DNA of 64,000 bases, from NCBI RefSeq assembly GCF_028994775.1, contig NZ_JAJQMN010000004.1, forward strand, positions 1-64,000. Reading direction: 5' to 3'. This document shows positions 33,073-42,054 of the stretch, one piece after another. The stretch's first letter is position 1. Each line of letters opens with the position of its first letter. The stretch comes from Promicromonospora iranensis. Lineage in GTDB: Bacteria; Actinomycetota; Actinomycetes; Actinomycetales; Cellulomonadaceae. A program made the translations under genes and the position numbers. The notes below the pieces were generated by a model, which did no database searches, was not told the DNA's origin, and saw nothing but the letters and a program-made list of their open reading frames with translations.

Positions 33073-35016
33073 CTACGCGTTCGCGCTCTCGCGGAGGGTG
33101 CGGCGTTCGGCCTCGATCGCCAGCAGCTCGGCGAACGCCGCCTGGTAGGTCTCCGTGTCGGCCGGGTCCAGCCGCTGCAGCCGGCTCCGCGCGTCGGCGA
33201 CACGCCGCGTGAGACCGAGGTCGACGACGCGGCGCACCACACCCTCGACGAACGCCGCGATGGCCGCCTCCCGGTCCTCCGGAAGGGACGCCACCGAGAG
33301 CTGCGTGACGACGCCCGCCACGGTCTCGGGAGCCTGCTCCAGCACGGCCGCCACCCACTGGGCCGCCGACACGTCGCGTCCCGCCGCCGCTCCCCCGGCC
33401 GCCCGGATCGCGGAGTGCACGGCCCGCCAGGCAGGCACCGCGAACGCGTCCTCGCCCAGGGTGTCGAACACCTCCGGCACGTGCTGCGGGTACTGCAGCA
33501 CGGCCACGAGCGCGAGCCGCTCGTCACGGGCAACGGGGTCGCGGGGGTCGGGGGCCGGCAGCTGCGGCACGCCGCCCGTCGCCGGACGCTCGGCGGAGCC
33601 GCCCGGCCCGCTGTCGCCCCCCGGAGCCGTCGGCGGCGCCTCGCGCAGCGACGGCGTGCTCGCCGCGCGCTGGATCTCCCGGGCGACCGCGCGCTCGTCC
33701 GTACCGATCCAGCCCGCCAGCAGGCGCGCGTACTCGGGCCGCAGCGCCGTGTCACGGATCCCGGCGATGATCGGTGCGGCGGCCCGCAGGGCACCGACCC
33801 GGCCCTCTGCCGTGTTCAGGTCGAACTCGTCCAGCTTGCTGCGCACCACGAACTGGAACAGCGGCACCCGGCCGTCCACCAGCGCCCGCACGGCCTCCGG
33901 GCCGCCCACCATGCGCAGGTCGCACGGGTCCATACCGCTGGGCTCGACGGCCACGAACGTCTGCGCGAAGAACCGCTGGTCCTCGCCGTAGGCGCGCACC
34001 GCCGCCTTCTGACCGGCCGCATCGCCGTCGAAGGTGAAGATGATCTCGCCGCCCAGCGACGTGCCGGACTTGAGCTGCAGGCCGCCGCCCGCCGTCGTGT
34101 CGCCGAGCAGGCGGCGCACCACCTTGGCGTGGTCGGCACCGAACGCGGTACCGCAGGTCGCCACCGCCGTCGTCACACCGGAGAGGTGCGCGGCCATGAC
34201 GTCCGTGTAGCCCTCGACCACCACCACGCGCTTGCCCTTGGCGATCTCCCGCTTGGCGAGGTCGATCCCGTACAGCACGTGGGACTTCTTGTAGAGGCTG
34301 GTCTCGGGGGTGTTGAGGTACTTCGGCCCCTGGTCGTCCTCGAACAGGCGGCGCGCGCCGAAGCCGATCACCGCACCGGTCACGTCCCGGATGGGCCACA
34401 TGACCCGGCCGCGGAACCGGTCGTAGATGCCGCGCTGCCCCTGCGACATCAGCCCGCTGGCGACCAGCTCGGGCTGCGTGAAACCCCGGCCCTGCAGGTG
34501 CCGCTGGAGCGCGTCCCAGCCCTTGGGCGCGAACCCGACGCCGAAGTGCTCGGCGTCCGACCGGTCGAAGCTGCGCTCGGCGAGGAACGCCCGCGCGGCC
34601 GCGGCGTCCGGCCCCATGAGCTGCTCGGCGTAGAACTCCGCGGCCACCCGGTTGGCCTCCAGCAGGCGCTGCCGCTTGCCCGGCTCCTCGCGCGGACGGG
34701 CGGAGCCGCCCTCCTCGTACCGCAGCTGCACGCCGGTCTTGCCCGCGAGGTACTCGATGGCCTCGGTGAAGCTCAGCCCGTCCATCTTCATGACGAACTC
34801 GATGACGTCGCCGCCCTCACCACAGCCGAAGCAGTGGTAGCGGCCGACGCTCGGACGCACGTTGAAGCTGGGGCTGCGCTCGTCGTGGAAGGGGCACAGA
34901 CCCACCAGCGCGCCCACCCCGGCGGGCTTGAGGGTCACGTGCGCCGAGACGATCTCGTCGATCCGCGCGCGTTCGCGGACCTGGTCCACATCCTCGCGTC
35001 TGATCAGCCCGGCCAC
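33073..35016 (-). CDS. dnaG: DNA primase
   Basis: A 647-aa primase with all classical domains. The CHC2 zinc finger has Cys41, His44, Cys62 and Cys65 (LCPFHDERSPSF, GRYHCFGCGEGG); the Toprim core has Glu268 in VVVVEGYTDVMAAH and Asp330/Asp332 in FTFDGDAAG; a C-terminal DnaB-binding helical domain follows a Pro/Gly-rich linker (about 500-530). It makes RNA primers for replication. The start is a GTG at 35016 (VAGLIRREDV); upstream in-frame residues are arginine-rich and not primase-like. The dnaG-dgt proximity is typical of this order, though here an AraC/VOC/DUF4236 insert separates them. Confidence 0.97.
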   Translation of the reverse strand: MAGLIRREDVDQVRERARIDEIVSAHVTLKPAGVGALVGLCPFHDERSPSFNVRPSVGRYHCFGCGEGGDVIEFVMKMDGLSFTEAIEYLAGKTGVQLRYEEGGSARPREEPGKRQRLLEANRVAAEFYAEQLMGPDAAAARAFLAERSFDRSDAEHFGVGFAPKGWDALQRHLQGRGFTQPELVASGLMSQGQRGIYDRFRGRVMWPIRDVTGAVIGFGARRLFEDDQGPKYLNTPETSLYKKSHVLYGIDLAKREIAKGKRVVVVEGYTDVMAAHLSGVTTAVATCGTAFGADHAKVVRRLLGDTTAGGGLQLKSGTSLGGEIIFTFDGDAAGQKAAVRAYGEDQRFFAQTFVAVEPSGMDPCDLRMVGGPEAVRALVDGRVPLFQFVVRSKLDEFDLNTAEGRVGALRAAAPIIAGIRDTALRPEYARLLAGWIGTDERAVAREIQRAASTPSLREAPPTAPGGDSGPGGSAERPATGGVPQLPAPDPRDPVARDERLALVAVLQYPQHVPEVFDTLGEDAFAVPAWRAVHSAIRAAGGAAAGRDVSAAQWVAAVLEQAPETVAGVVTQLSVASLPEDREAAIAAFVEGVVRRVVDLGLTRRVADARSRLQRLDPADTETYQAAFAELLAIEAERRTLRESANA

Positions 35017-35072
35017 GCCTCGAAGTCTATGCTCGCGCGCCGGGCCACGACGCCGCCGTCCACACGCTCGGG

Positions 35073-35966
35073 TCAGTCCGTGGCCCCGAGCGCCGCAGCA
35101 CAGCGCCGGGCGTACTCGCCCGGTGCGACACCCACGGCGCGCACGAAGTCTCCCGTGAAGTGCGCCTGGTCGTAGTAGCCGACGGCGGCCGCGAGGCCCG
35201 CGAGCTCCAGCCCCGGATCGCGGCCCAGCATCTCGGCGGCGAGGTGCACCCGGTGCCGCTGCAGCACCCACTTGGGACTGACCCCCACCCAGTCCGCGAA
35301 CAGGCGCTGCAGCGAGCGCGGCGTGGTGCCGAGCCGGGCGGCGAGCGTCGCGACGGTCGTGCCGGGCACGGCGTCGGCGATCACCGCGAACGCCTCGCGG
35401 AGGGCGGCGAGCGCGGCCGTGGCGCGGGGCGTCCGAGCCCGTTCGGCGGCGGCGTCGAGCAGCGGGGTGACGGTCCGGACGGCGTCGTCCGGTCGGCCTG
35501 CCATCGCCTGGTCACGCGCCTCGGCGCCGGTGCGTGCCGCCGTCGGGCCGAGGAAGTCCGCCGGCTCGACGGTGCCCCGCTCGCCCGGGTGGGTGAGTCC
35601 GAGCAGCGCCCGGTAACCACCCGGGCGCAGCTTGGTGCCGACCACGGCGCCGGACCCGGCGAGCGTGCGCTCGAAGAGGTCGGCGGGCATGGCGTAGCCG
35701 AGGATCCCGGTCTCCTCCGCGACGACGTGCCCCACGGGGTGCGGCATGACGGTCTGCGTGAACGCGGTGCCGGGCGGGAGGTCCCAGGTGATCACCCAGT
35801 GCCAATGGACCAGGTCGGCCAGGCCAGGGTCGGGTTCGACCCGCGCGAGCATGAAGCGGTCCCGCGCACGCGCGGGGTTCACGATGCCGAGCGTGGGCCC
35901 GGAGTCGAGCGCATGCGTGACCGCGCGCTGCGGGGCCGCGCGATCGCCGTCGAACACCTGTCGCAT
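35073..35966 (-). CDS. AraC-family transcriptional regulator
   Basis: A 297-aa protein. The N-terminal half (HWHWVITWDLPPGTAFTQTV, EETGILGYAMPADLFERTLA, GTKLRPGGYRALLG) is the sensor domain common in AraC proteins near glyoxalase-like genes. The C-terminal half carries two HTHs (VATLAARLGTTPRSLQRLFA and LAAAVGYYDQAHFTGDFVRA, ending GVAPGEYARR). The start is ATG 35966. It is divergent from the VOC gene with a 43-bp gap, so it probably regulates that gene. The signal is unknown. Confidence 0.92.
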   Translation of the reverse strand: MRQVFDGDRAAPQRAVTHALDSGPTLGIVNPARARDRFMLARVEPDPGLADLVHWHWVITWDLPPGTAFTQTVMPHPVGHVVAEETGILGYAMPADLFERTLAGSGAVVGTKLRPGGYRALLGLTHPGERGTVEPADFLGPTAARTGAEARDQAMAGRPDDAVRTVTPLLDAAAERARTPRATAALAALREAFAVIADAVPGTTVATLAARLGTTPRSLQRLFADWVGVSPKWVLQRHRVHLAAEMLGRDPGLELAGLAAAVGYYDQAHFTGDFVRAVGVAPGEYARRCAAALGATD

Positions 35967-36009
35967 ATTTCCAAGACTGGCACAACCGGGCCGCGGAAGC
36001 ATCGGGCAC

Positions 36010-36462
36010 ATGAAGAACTCAGCCCTGCACCCCAACATCTCCGTGCGCGACGCCCGCGCGGCCATCGACTTCTACGAGGCGGCGCTCGGCGCCGAGACGC
36101 TCGACGTGATCACTGCCGGTGACGCCGTGATCCACTCGGACCTGATCCTGCGGTCGGCCGCCGGCGAGTCGACGTTCACCGTCGCCGCCGCGTTCCCGCC
36201 GGACTCCGTGGCGCCCGAGCCCGGCGAGCCGACGCACGCGAGCTTCACCGTCCCGGTCGAGGACACGGACGCCGCGTACGCCCGCGCGATCAGCGCCGGC
36301 GCGACCAGCCTCGCCGAGCCGGCCGACTGGTTCGAGGGCTTCCGGCAGGCGGCGGTCCGCTGCCCCTTCGGCCACCGCTGGTACTTCGTCACGGTGGCGG
36401 ACTCGGTGACCCCGTCCGACATCCAGCACGCCAGCGACGCCTGGGTAGCGGACCGCGCCTGA
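36010..36462 (+). CDS. VOC-superfamily protein, PhnB/glyoxalase-like
   Basis: A 150-aa protein with one VOC beta-alpha-beta-beta-beta pair: HPNISVRDARAAIDFYEAAL at the N-terminus and CPFGHRWYFVTVAD at the end, matching the PhnB-like group (dimeric metal-binding or resistance proteins). A glyoxalase, dioxygenase or ligand-binding function cannot be told apart here. The upstream AraC regulator diverges from it. Its transcript likely ends at the 36475 hairpin. Confidence 0.88.
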   Translation: MKNSALHPNISVRDARAAIDFYEAALGAETLDVITAGDAVIHSDLILRSAAGESTFTVAAAFPPDSVAPEPGEPTHASFTVPVEDTDAAYARAISAGATSLAEPADWFEGFRQAAVRCPFGHRWYFVTVADSVTPSDIQHASDAWVADRA

Positions 36463-36474
36463 CCCTCCCGCCCT

Positions 36475-36535
36475 GTTGAGTGCTGGCTATCTGTGCGATC
36501 TCGCCCGCGGGACCCACAGATATCCAGCACTCAAC
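36475..36535 (+). terminator. 21-bp stem hairpin after the VOC gene
   Basis: Arms 36475-36495 (GTTGAGTGCTGG...) and 36515-36535 (...CCAGCACTCAAC) match at 20 of 21 positions around a 19-nt loop. The stem is longer than an ordinary terminator and less GC-rich than the genome. It separates the VOC gene from the DUF4236 gene. Confidence 0.7.
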
Positions 36536-36611
36536 GAGGGGCGAAGGAGGTTTGCCGGGGTGGCGCAGTTCGGTACGCTTTGCCCCGACCCGAGGAGGAA
36601 AGTCAGGAATC

Positions 36612-36785
36612 ATGGGAATCCGATATCGCAAGAGGCTGTCGCTCGGCCCGCTCAAGTTCAACATCACCCAGAAGGGGTTGTCGTCCATGAGCTTCAAGAT
36701 CGGTCCCTGGACCTGGAACTCGCGCACCAAGAAGCACTCGATCAACCTGCCCGGCGGCCTGAGCTGGTACAGCAACAACAAGTAG
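36612..36785 (+). CDS. Small DUF4236-type protein (57 aa)
   Basis: A 57-aa protein beginning MGIRYRKRLSLGPLKFNIT, the signature opening of DUF4236 domains, followed by a short beta-rich tail (SFKIGPWTWNS, KHSINLPGGLSWYSNNK). A strong ribosome site (GAGGAGGAAAG) and a perfect terminator directly after the stop show it is a real, independently expressed gene. Codons are less GC-biased than in neighbours (AAG and AAC-rich). The function of DUF4236 is unknown; it is often one of several small beta-strand repeats in surface or phage-related proteins. Confidence 0.85.
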   Translation: MGIRYRKRLSLGPLKFNITQKGLSSMSFKIGPWTWNSRTKKHSINLPGGLSWYSNNK

Positions 36786-36795
36786 GGCTGCCCCG

Positions 36796-36825
36796 GCGGA
36801 GGCAGGTCCGAGCACCTGCCTCCGC
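36796..36825 (+). terminator. Intrinsic-type terminator of the DUF4236 gene
   Basis: A perfect 12-bp stem, GCGGAGGCAGGT / ACCTGCCTCCGC, with a 6-nt loop, 10 bp past the stop codon. There is no T-run. Confidence 0.8.
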
Positions 36826-36912
36826 ACGCCTGACCGGCGGCCCGAGCTCGCTCGGCAGACGGCAACGAGGCCGGATTCCGGGGATGTCCGTCCCGCTGAC
36901 TAGAGTGGCCGC

Positions 36913-38199
36913 GTGGAGCAAGCCCTCGGGAAGAGCATCCCGCCGTCGTACAGCGCGCAGGACGTCGAGCGCTGGGTGACCGAACCGCCCAAGTCGCAGG
37001 CCCGGACCCCGTTCGAACGTGACCGCGGGCGTGTGGTCCACTCCTCCGCGCTGCGGCGCCTCGGGGCCAAGACCCAGGTGCTCGGCGCGGGCCACGACGA
37101 CTTCGTGCGCACGCGCCTGACCCACTCCCTCGAGGTGGCGCAGGTCGGCCGCGGCATGGGCCGGTCGCTGGGCTGCGACCCCGACGTGGTGGACACCGCC
37201 TGCCTCACCCACGATCTCGGGCACCCGCCGTTCGGCCACAACGGCGAGACGGCGCTGGCCGAGATCGCGCAGCCGATCGGCGGCTTCGAGGGCAACGCCC
37301 AGACCCTGCGCCTCCTGACCCGGCTCGAGCCCAAGGTGCTCGCCGACGACGGCACCCCCGCCGGCCTCAACCTGACCCGCGCCAGCCTCGACGCGAGCGT
37401 CAAGTACCCCTGGGCGTACGGCGCCGGGCCGGCCCGCCCCGACGGCACCGCCAGCCGCAAGTTCGGCGTCTACACCGACGACCTGCCGGTCTTCGAGTGG
37501 CTCCGCCAGGACGCGCCGGACGGCGTGAAGTGCCTCGAGGCCCAGGTCATGGACCTCGCCGACGACATCAGCTACTCGGTGCACGACGTCGAGGACGGCG
37601 TGGTCGCGGGCCGGATCGACCTCGACCTCATGGCGGACGCCGGGGAGCGGCAGCGGGTCGCCGAGTACGTGCGCGCCTGGTACGGCGAGTGGTACACCGA
37701 GGACGCCATCGACGCCGCCATCGGACGGCTGCAGGACTACCTGCGCGGCGAGGGCCACCTGGTGCGCGCCTACGACGGGTCGCGCCGCTCCCTGGCCTCG
37801 CTCAAGGACATGACCAGCCAGCTCATCGGCCGGTTCATCGGCGCGGCGATCGCGGCCACGCGGGCCGTGTACGGCGAGGGCCCGCTCACGCGGTACGCCG
37901 CCCGGCTCGTGGTCCCGGCCGAGACCGAGCACGAGATCCTCGCGCTCAAGGGCATCGCCGTCACCTACGTCATGGCGCCGCGCGGCCAGGAGCCCCGCTA
38001 CCTGCGGGAGCGGGAGATCCTGGCCGAGCTGGTGCACGTGCTCGCCGACCGTGCCCCCGACGAGCTGGAGACGCCGTTCGCCGCGGACTGGCGGGCAGCG
38101 CCCGACGACGCCGCCCGCCTGCGCGTCGTGGTCGACCAGGTCGCGTCCCTGACGGACCTGTCGGCGCTGGCGCTGCACGGCCGACTGGTCAGCCCTTGA
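36913..38199 (+). CDS. dgt: Deoxyguanosinetriphosphate triphosphohydrolase-like protein
   Basis: A 428-aa HD-domain enzyme that removes the whole triphosphate from dNTPs. The HD metal centre is His71 (RLTHSLEVAQVGR), His100-Asp101 (CLTHDLGHPPFGH) and Asp in VMDLADDISYSVHD. GRVVHSSALRRLGAKTQV is the family's N-terminal signature. The start is GTG 36913 (MEQALGK). The C-terminus overlaps the end of the convergent malG-type gene by 11 bp, so the two transcripts are antisense at their 3' ends. It is expected to balance the dNTP pool next to the primase gene. Confidence 0.95.
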   Translation: MEQALGKSIPPSYSAQDVERWVTEPPKSQARTPFERDRGRVVHSSALRRLGAKTQVLGAGHDDFVRTRLTHSLEVAQVGRGMGRSLGCDPDVVDTACLTHDLGHPPFGHNGETALAEIAQPIGGFEGNAQTLRLLTRLEPKVLADDGTPAGLNLTRASLDASVKYPWAYGAGPARPDGTASRKFGVYTDDLPVFEWLRQDAPDGVKCLEAQVMDLADDISYSVHDVEDGVVAGRIDLDLMADAGERQRVAEYVRAWYGEWYTEDAIDAAIGRLQDYLRGEGHLVRAYDGSRRSLASLKDMTSQLIGRFIGAAIAATRAVYGEGPLTRYAARLVVPAETEHEILALKGIAVTYVMAPRGQEPRYLREREILAELVHVLADRAPDELETPFAADWRAAPDDAARLRVVVDQVASLTDLSALALHGRLVSP

Positions 38200-39103
38200 C
38201 CGACCCCGCCGTCAGGCCGCCCACGATGTACTTCTGCAGGAACAGGAACAGCGCGAGCACCGGCAGCGCGGAGAGCACGGCGCCCGCGGTGAACAGGCCC
38301 CAGTTGGCCTCCTGCAGCGACGACACCCAGCCGTAGAGGCCGACGGCGATCGTCCAGTTCTCCTCCGACTGCAGCAGGACGCGCGCGATGATGAACTCGC
38401 CGAACGTCGCGATGAAGCTCAGCAGCCCCACCACCGCCAGGATGGGCGCGGTCAGGCGCAGCACGATGGTCCAGTAGATCTGCGCGTGCGAGGCGCCGTC
38501 GATCTTCGCGGCCTCGTCGATCTCGCGCGGCACGGTGTTGAAGAACCCGTACATGAGGAACGTGTTGACCCCGAGCGCGCCGCCCAGGTACACGCAGATC
38601 AGCGACAGCTTGGAGTCGAGCCCCAGCACCGGCACGACGTTGCCGAGCGAGATGCACAGCAGGAAGATCGCCACGAACGCGAGCATCTGCGGGAACATCT
38701 GGATGACGAGCAGCGCGGTGAGCCCCACCCGGCGTCCGCTGAACCGGAACCGCGAGAACGCGTAGGCCGCCGCGGCCCCCATGAGCACCGTCCCCACGCC
38801 GGTCGCGACCGCCACCACGAGGGTGTTGCCCATCCAGGTCCAGAACTTCGTATCGCCGAGGGCCACGTAGTTGGCGCCGGAGACCGAGGCGAAGAGCTCG
38901 TTGGAGCCGGTGAGCGTGCCGGCGTCGGCCAGGGAGGCCGACACGACGTACACCAGCGGGAAGCCCGCGTAGACGACCGCGAGCACGCCGACCAGGTGCC
39001 GCCAGCCGAGGTCGGAGAACCACCGGGCGGGGGTCACGCGGCGAGGAAGGGCGGTCCGGCGGGGCGGAGCCGCCGGACGGGCCGGGGGAATCGTCGTGCT
39101 CAT
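38189..39103 (-). CDS. Maltose-type ABC transporter permease, MalG-like
   Basis: A 304-aa membrane protein with six helices after a Pro/Arg-rich tail (1-30). The EAA loop is REIDEAAKIDGASHAQIYWT. The C-terminal KYIVGGLTAGSVKG is typical of MalG proteins. The ATG overlaps the MalF-like stop (TGATG). It forms the maltose/maltodextrin channel with the next gene. There is no ATPase in the cluster; a shared MsiK-type ATPase elsewhere is expected. Confidence 0.93.
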   Translation of the reverse strand: MSTTIPPARPAAPPRRTALPRRVTPARWFSDLGWRHLVGVLAVVYAGFPLVYVVSASLADAGTLTGSNELFASVSGANYVALGDTKFWTWMGNTLVVAVATGVGTVLMGAAAAYAFSRFRFSGRRVGLTALLVIQMFPQMLAFVAIFLLCISLGNVVPVLGLDSKLSLICVYLGGALGVNTFLMYGFFNTVPREIDEAAKIDGASHAQIYWTIVLRLTAPILAVVGLLSFIATFGEFIIARVLLQSEENWTIAVGLYGWVSSLQEANWGLFTAGAVLSALPVLALFLFLQKYIVGGLTAGSVKG

Positions 39104-40671
39104 CAGGCGATCTCCTCGAGGGAGCGGGTACGTCGGAACGCCACGGCGGAGATGGTGGCGACCACCAGGAAGATGACGATCGACAGGGCGCTGGCCAGGC
39201 CGTAGTCCTTGGCCGCGGTCCCGTCGAGCCCGGAGACCGAGTAGACCATCGAGATCAGGATGTCGGTGTGCCCGAGCGGCACCGAGGCGTCGTCGAACCG
39301 GGGTCCTCCGCCGGTGAGCATGTAGATCAGCGTGAAGTTGTTGAAGTTGAAGGCGAAGCTGGAGATCAGCAGCGGCGCCGTCGCGACCAGCAGCAGCGGC
39401 AGCGTGATGGAGCGCCAGGTACGCCACCGGCCGGCGCCGTCGATCTTCGCGGCCTCCAGCACGTCGCCCGGGAGCGACTGCAGGGCGCCCGTGCAGATCA
39501 GGAACATGTAGGGGAAGCCGAGCCAGAGGTTCACACCGAGCACGGCCAGCTTGGCCAGCAGCGGGTCGGTGAGCCACGGGATCTCCGCGCCGCCGAACAG
39601 CACCTGGTTCACGAACCCGTACGACCGGTTGAGCAGGCCCGACCACAGCAGGGCCGCGAGGAACCCCGGGATCGCGTACGGCAGGATCACCAGCGTGCGG
39701 TAGATCCGCCGGCCGCGCAGGCGCGCGTCGTTGAACGCGATGGCCAGGAACAGGCCGAGCAGGAACGTGGACGCCACCGAGATCACCGCGAAGGCGAACG
39801 TCCAGAGCAGGATCTTGCCGAACGGCCCCGCGTACCGGTCGTCGCCGAAGGCGGTCACGAAGTTGTCCAGCCCCACCAGCACACGCCAGCCGACGGGCAG
39901 GGTGCTGCCGTCCGCGGCCTCGAACTGGCCGTCGTCGTTCGGCGTGTAGGTCGCCCCGGTCGTGGTGTCCGTCATGGTGTCGGACGCCGCGTCGTACGTC
40001 AGCGTGGACGTGAAGACGTAGCCGGTGCGGGCGTCCTGGGTGCGGATCGAGCCGTCGTTCGGGTCCTCGGAGACAGCCACCCGCAGGTCGGTGACCTCCT
40101 GCTGCCGCTCCAGGACCGCCGCGTACTCCAGCACCTCGTACCCGGGCAGTGCGGTGACCCGGTCGGCCTCCACGGTGGCACCGTCCACCACCGCGAGCGG
40201 TTCGTCGGCGGTGCCCGCCTCGACCACACCCTCGGGCGAGACGATGGCGAAGCCGAGCGTGTCGCCCTGGGCGACCACGGTCAGGGGCGACGACGGCGAG
40301 TTCTCCACCCGACGCTCGTTCTGCACCAGGAGGGCCTCGATCGCCTGCTCCTTGGTGGAGTTGTGCCCGTCGCCGTAGTTGGTGAACGCGACGTAGCCCG
40401 TGTAGGCCACCACGTACACCTGGTAGACGAGCAGGAACGCGAGGCCCGGCAGGATGTACTTCAGCGGCAGCGCGCGCTTGGAGAAGTAGGCCCAGTTCGC
40501 CACGAGCAGCAGCGCCACCATGGCGGCCAGGAGGCCCCACGACTCGGCGCTCCACGCGGCCAGGACGGCGTAGACGCCAAGGGCGTCGACCAGCGCGATC
40601 AGGGCGAGCTTGACGAGAAACCCGGGGCTCCAGCCGGTCCGGCCGGAGCCCCGGGTCGCAGGCAACGACAT
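39103..40671 (-). CDS. Maltose-type ABC transporter permease, MalF-like with large periplasmic loop
   Basis: A 522-aa permease. Three N-terminal helices are followed by a large extracytoplasmic domain (about residues 95-265, SPSSPLTVVAQGDTLGFAIV... ADGSTLPVGW), equivalent to the P2 loop of MalF and absent from the other operon's permease. The EAA loop reads LEAAKIDGAGRWRTWRSITL. The start ATG overlaps the MalE-like stop (TGATG). The P2 loop binds MalE in enteric bacteria, which supports a maltose/maltodextrin substrate. It is the best-preserved sign that this cluster is a true maltose system. Confidence 0.93.
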   Translation of the reverse strand: MSLPATRGSGRTGWSPGFLVKLALIALVDALGVYAVLAAWSAESWGLLAAMVALLLVANWAYFSKRALPLKYILPGLAFLLVYQVYVVAYTGYVAFTNYGDGHNSTKEQAIEALLVQNERRVENSPSSPLTVVAQGDTLGFAIVSPEGVVEAGTADEPLAVVDGATVEADRVTALPGYEVLEYAAVLERQQEVTDLRVAVSEDPNDGSIRTQDARTGYVFTSTLTYDAASDTMTDTTTGATYTPNDDGQFEAADGSTLPVGWRVLVGLDNFVTAFGDDRYAGPFGKILLWTFAFAVISVASTFLLGLFLAIAFNDARLRGRRIYRTLVILPYAIPGFLAALLWSGLLNRSYGFVNQVLFGGAEIPWLTDPLLAKLAVLGVNLWLGFPYMFLICTGALQSLPGDVLEAAKIDGAGRWRTWRSITLPLLLVATAPLLISSFAFNFNNFTLIYMLTGGGPRFDDASVPLGHTDILISMVYSVSGLDGTAAKDYGLASALSIVIFLVVATISAVAFRRTRSLEEIA

Positions 40672-41894
40672 CAGCCGATCTCGCCCTGGATGTCGGCGAC
40701 CATCTTGTCCCAACCCTTGGCCGGGTCGGTCTTGCCGGAGATGATCGCGGCCTCGGTGACGCCCCAGTACGCCCACACGGCGCCCATCTCGGGCAGTGAC
40801 GGCATCGGGACGGCCTCGGCGCCCACCTCACGGAAACCGGCGGTGATCGGGTCCTCCGACGCGGTGTCGGCGGCCTCGATCAGGGCCGGCGGGCGGTCGC
40901 CCGCCTCGTAGAGCGCGAGCTGCGCCTCCGGGGTCGCCATGTGGTTCACCAGGAAGTCGTTGGCGAGCAGCGCGTTCTCGCTCTGTGCGCTCACGTAGAA
41001 GCCGGCCACGCCCACGAACGGCTGGGCGGGCTCGCCGCCGGCGCTCGGGATCGGGTCGATCGCAAGGTCGAGGTCGGCGAACTGCTCGAGCATCCAGGGG
41101 CCGCCGACGATGTACGGCGACTCGCCCTTGGCGAAGGCCGCCACCGCGATGTCGTAGGTGACGTCGGTGCTCAGCACTCCGGCCTCGCCCTGCTCGGCCA
41201 GCCACTCCGCGAACTTCGTGCCGCCCTCGCCGCCGAGCGCGAGCTCCGGGGCGTAGGTGCCGTCCTCGTTCTGCTCGAACACCGGGGCGCCGAAGGACGT
41301 CTGCAGCGGGTAGTAGGTGTAGGGGTCGCCCTCGGTCGAGGTCTGGATCAGCAGCGGGTACTTCGTCCCGGCGTCCGTGCCGGCGGCCACGGCGTCGTCC
41401 CACGTGGCGGGGGCCTCGGGGGCGAGCTCGGTGTTGCGGATGAGCGCGATGTTCTCGACCGCGTAGGGCAGGCCGTAGACCTGGTCGTCCTGCGTGAACG
41501 CCGTGACGGACACCGGCTCGAACGCGGCGGCGGTGTCACCCAGCTCGATCGGTGCCACCACGCCGTTGGACGTGAGCTCGCCCAGCCAGTCGTGCGCGCC
41601 GACGGTGATGTCCGGACCCTTGCCCGTGGGCACCTGGGCCAGGAAGTCGGGGCGGATGTCCTCGAAGTTCTTCAGGACCACCTCCACCTCAGCGCCCGTC
41701 GACTCCTCGAAGCCGGCAGCCGCCTCCTCCACGGCGGCCTGGCGGGTCTCGTCCACCCAGACGGTCAGGGTGGCGCCCGTCCCGTCCGGCGCAGCCGTGG
41801 TCTCCTCGCCGGCTGGTTGGTCAGCGCCGCCCGCGCAGGCGGCCAGCGCCAGCGTCGCGGTCAGCGCGGCGGCGGTCAGGATGCTCCGTCGCAT
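40671..41894 (-). CDS. Maltose/maltodextrin-binding lipoprotein, MalE-like
   Basis: A 407-aa solute-binding lipoprotein. The signal peptide MRRSILTAAALTATLALAAC ends in a lipobox Cys. The mature protein has an SBP_bac_8/MalE fold: LTVWVDETRQAAVEEAAAGF, GPDITVGAHDWLGELTSNGV, VYGLPYAVENIALIRNTEL, with many surface acidic residues. It is the first gene of the transporter, with GGGAG upstream of ATG 41894. LacI-type half-sites lie about 80-120 bp upstream. It delivers maltose or related glucans to the MalFG-like channel, and the GH13 enzyme encoded nearby would hydrolyse them inside the cell. Confidence 0.92.
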   Translation of the reverse strand: MRRSILTAAALTATLALAACAGGADQPAGEETTAAPDGTGATLTVWVDETRQAAVEEAAAGFEESTGAEVEVVLKNFEDIRPDFLAQVPTGKGPDITVGAHDWLGELTSNGVVAPIELGDTAAAFEPVSVTAFTQDDQVYGLPYAVENIALIRNTELAPEAPATWDDAVAAGTDAGTKYPLLIQTSTEGDPYTYYPLQTSFGAPVFEQNEDGTYAPELALGGEGGTKFAEWLAEQGEAGVLSTDVTYDIAVAAFAKGESPYIVGGPWMLEQFADLDLAIDPIPSAGGEPAQPFVGVAGFYVSAQSENALLANDFLVNHMATPEAQLALYEAGDRPPALIEAADTASEDPITAGFREVGAEAVPMPSLPEMGAVWAYWGVTEAAIISGKTDPAKGWDKMVADIQGEIG

Positions 41895-41968
41895 CGTCAC
41901 TCCCGGTGTTCGCGGCCCGACGTCGGGCCTGGTTCGATGCCACGAACCGTAAGGCCGCGCCCGGCAAT

Positions 41969-41976
41969 CTTGCAAG
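41969..41976. promoter_or_regulatory. CTTGCAAG half-operator near the malE-type promoter
   Basis: An 8-bp palindrome sharing its core with the two ACGCTTGC sites of this regulon, and located in the promoter region of the transporter operon. It is AT-richer than average. Role inferred. Confidence 0.5.
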
Positions 41977-41998
41977 CCATTGCGATAAAGTTTCAACA

Positions 41999-42015
41999 AC
42001 GCTTGCAACGCGGTT
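41999..42015. promoter_or_regulatory. LacI-type operator between malE-type operon and its LacI gene
   Basis: ACGCTTGCAACGCGGTT has the exact left half (ACGCTTGC + A) of the perfect operator at 43143-43159, with a degenerate right half. It lies between the divergent transporter and regulator genes, 40 bp before the regulator start. Confidence 0.7.
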
Positions 42016-42054
42016 CCCCGCACCTGCGGCGATCACTCACGACGAAGGAGTCGC

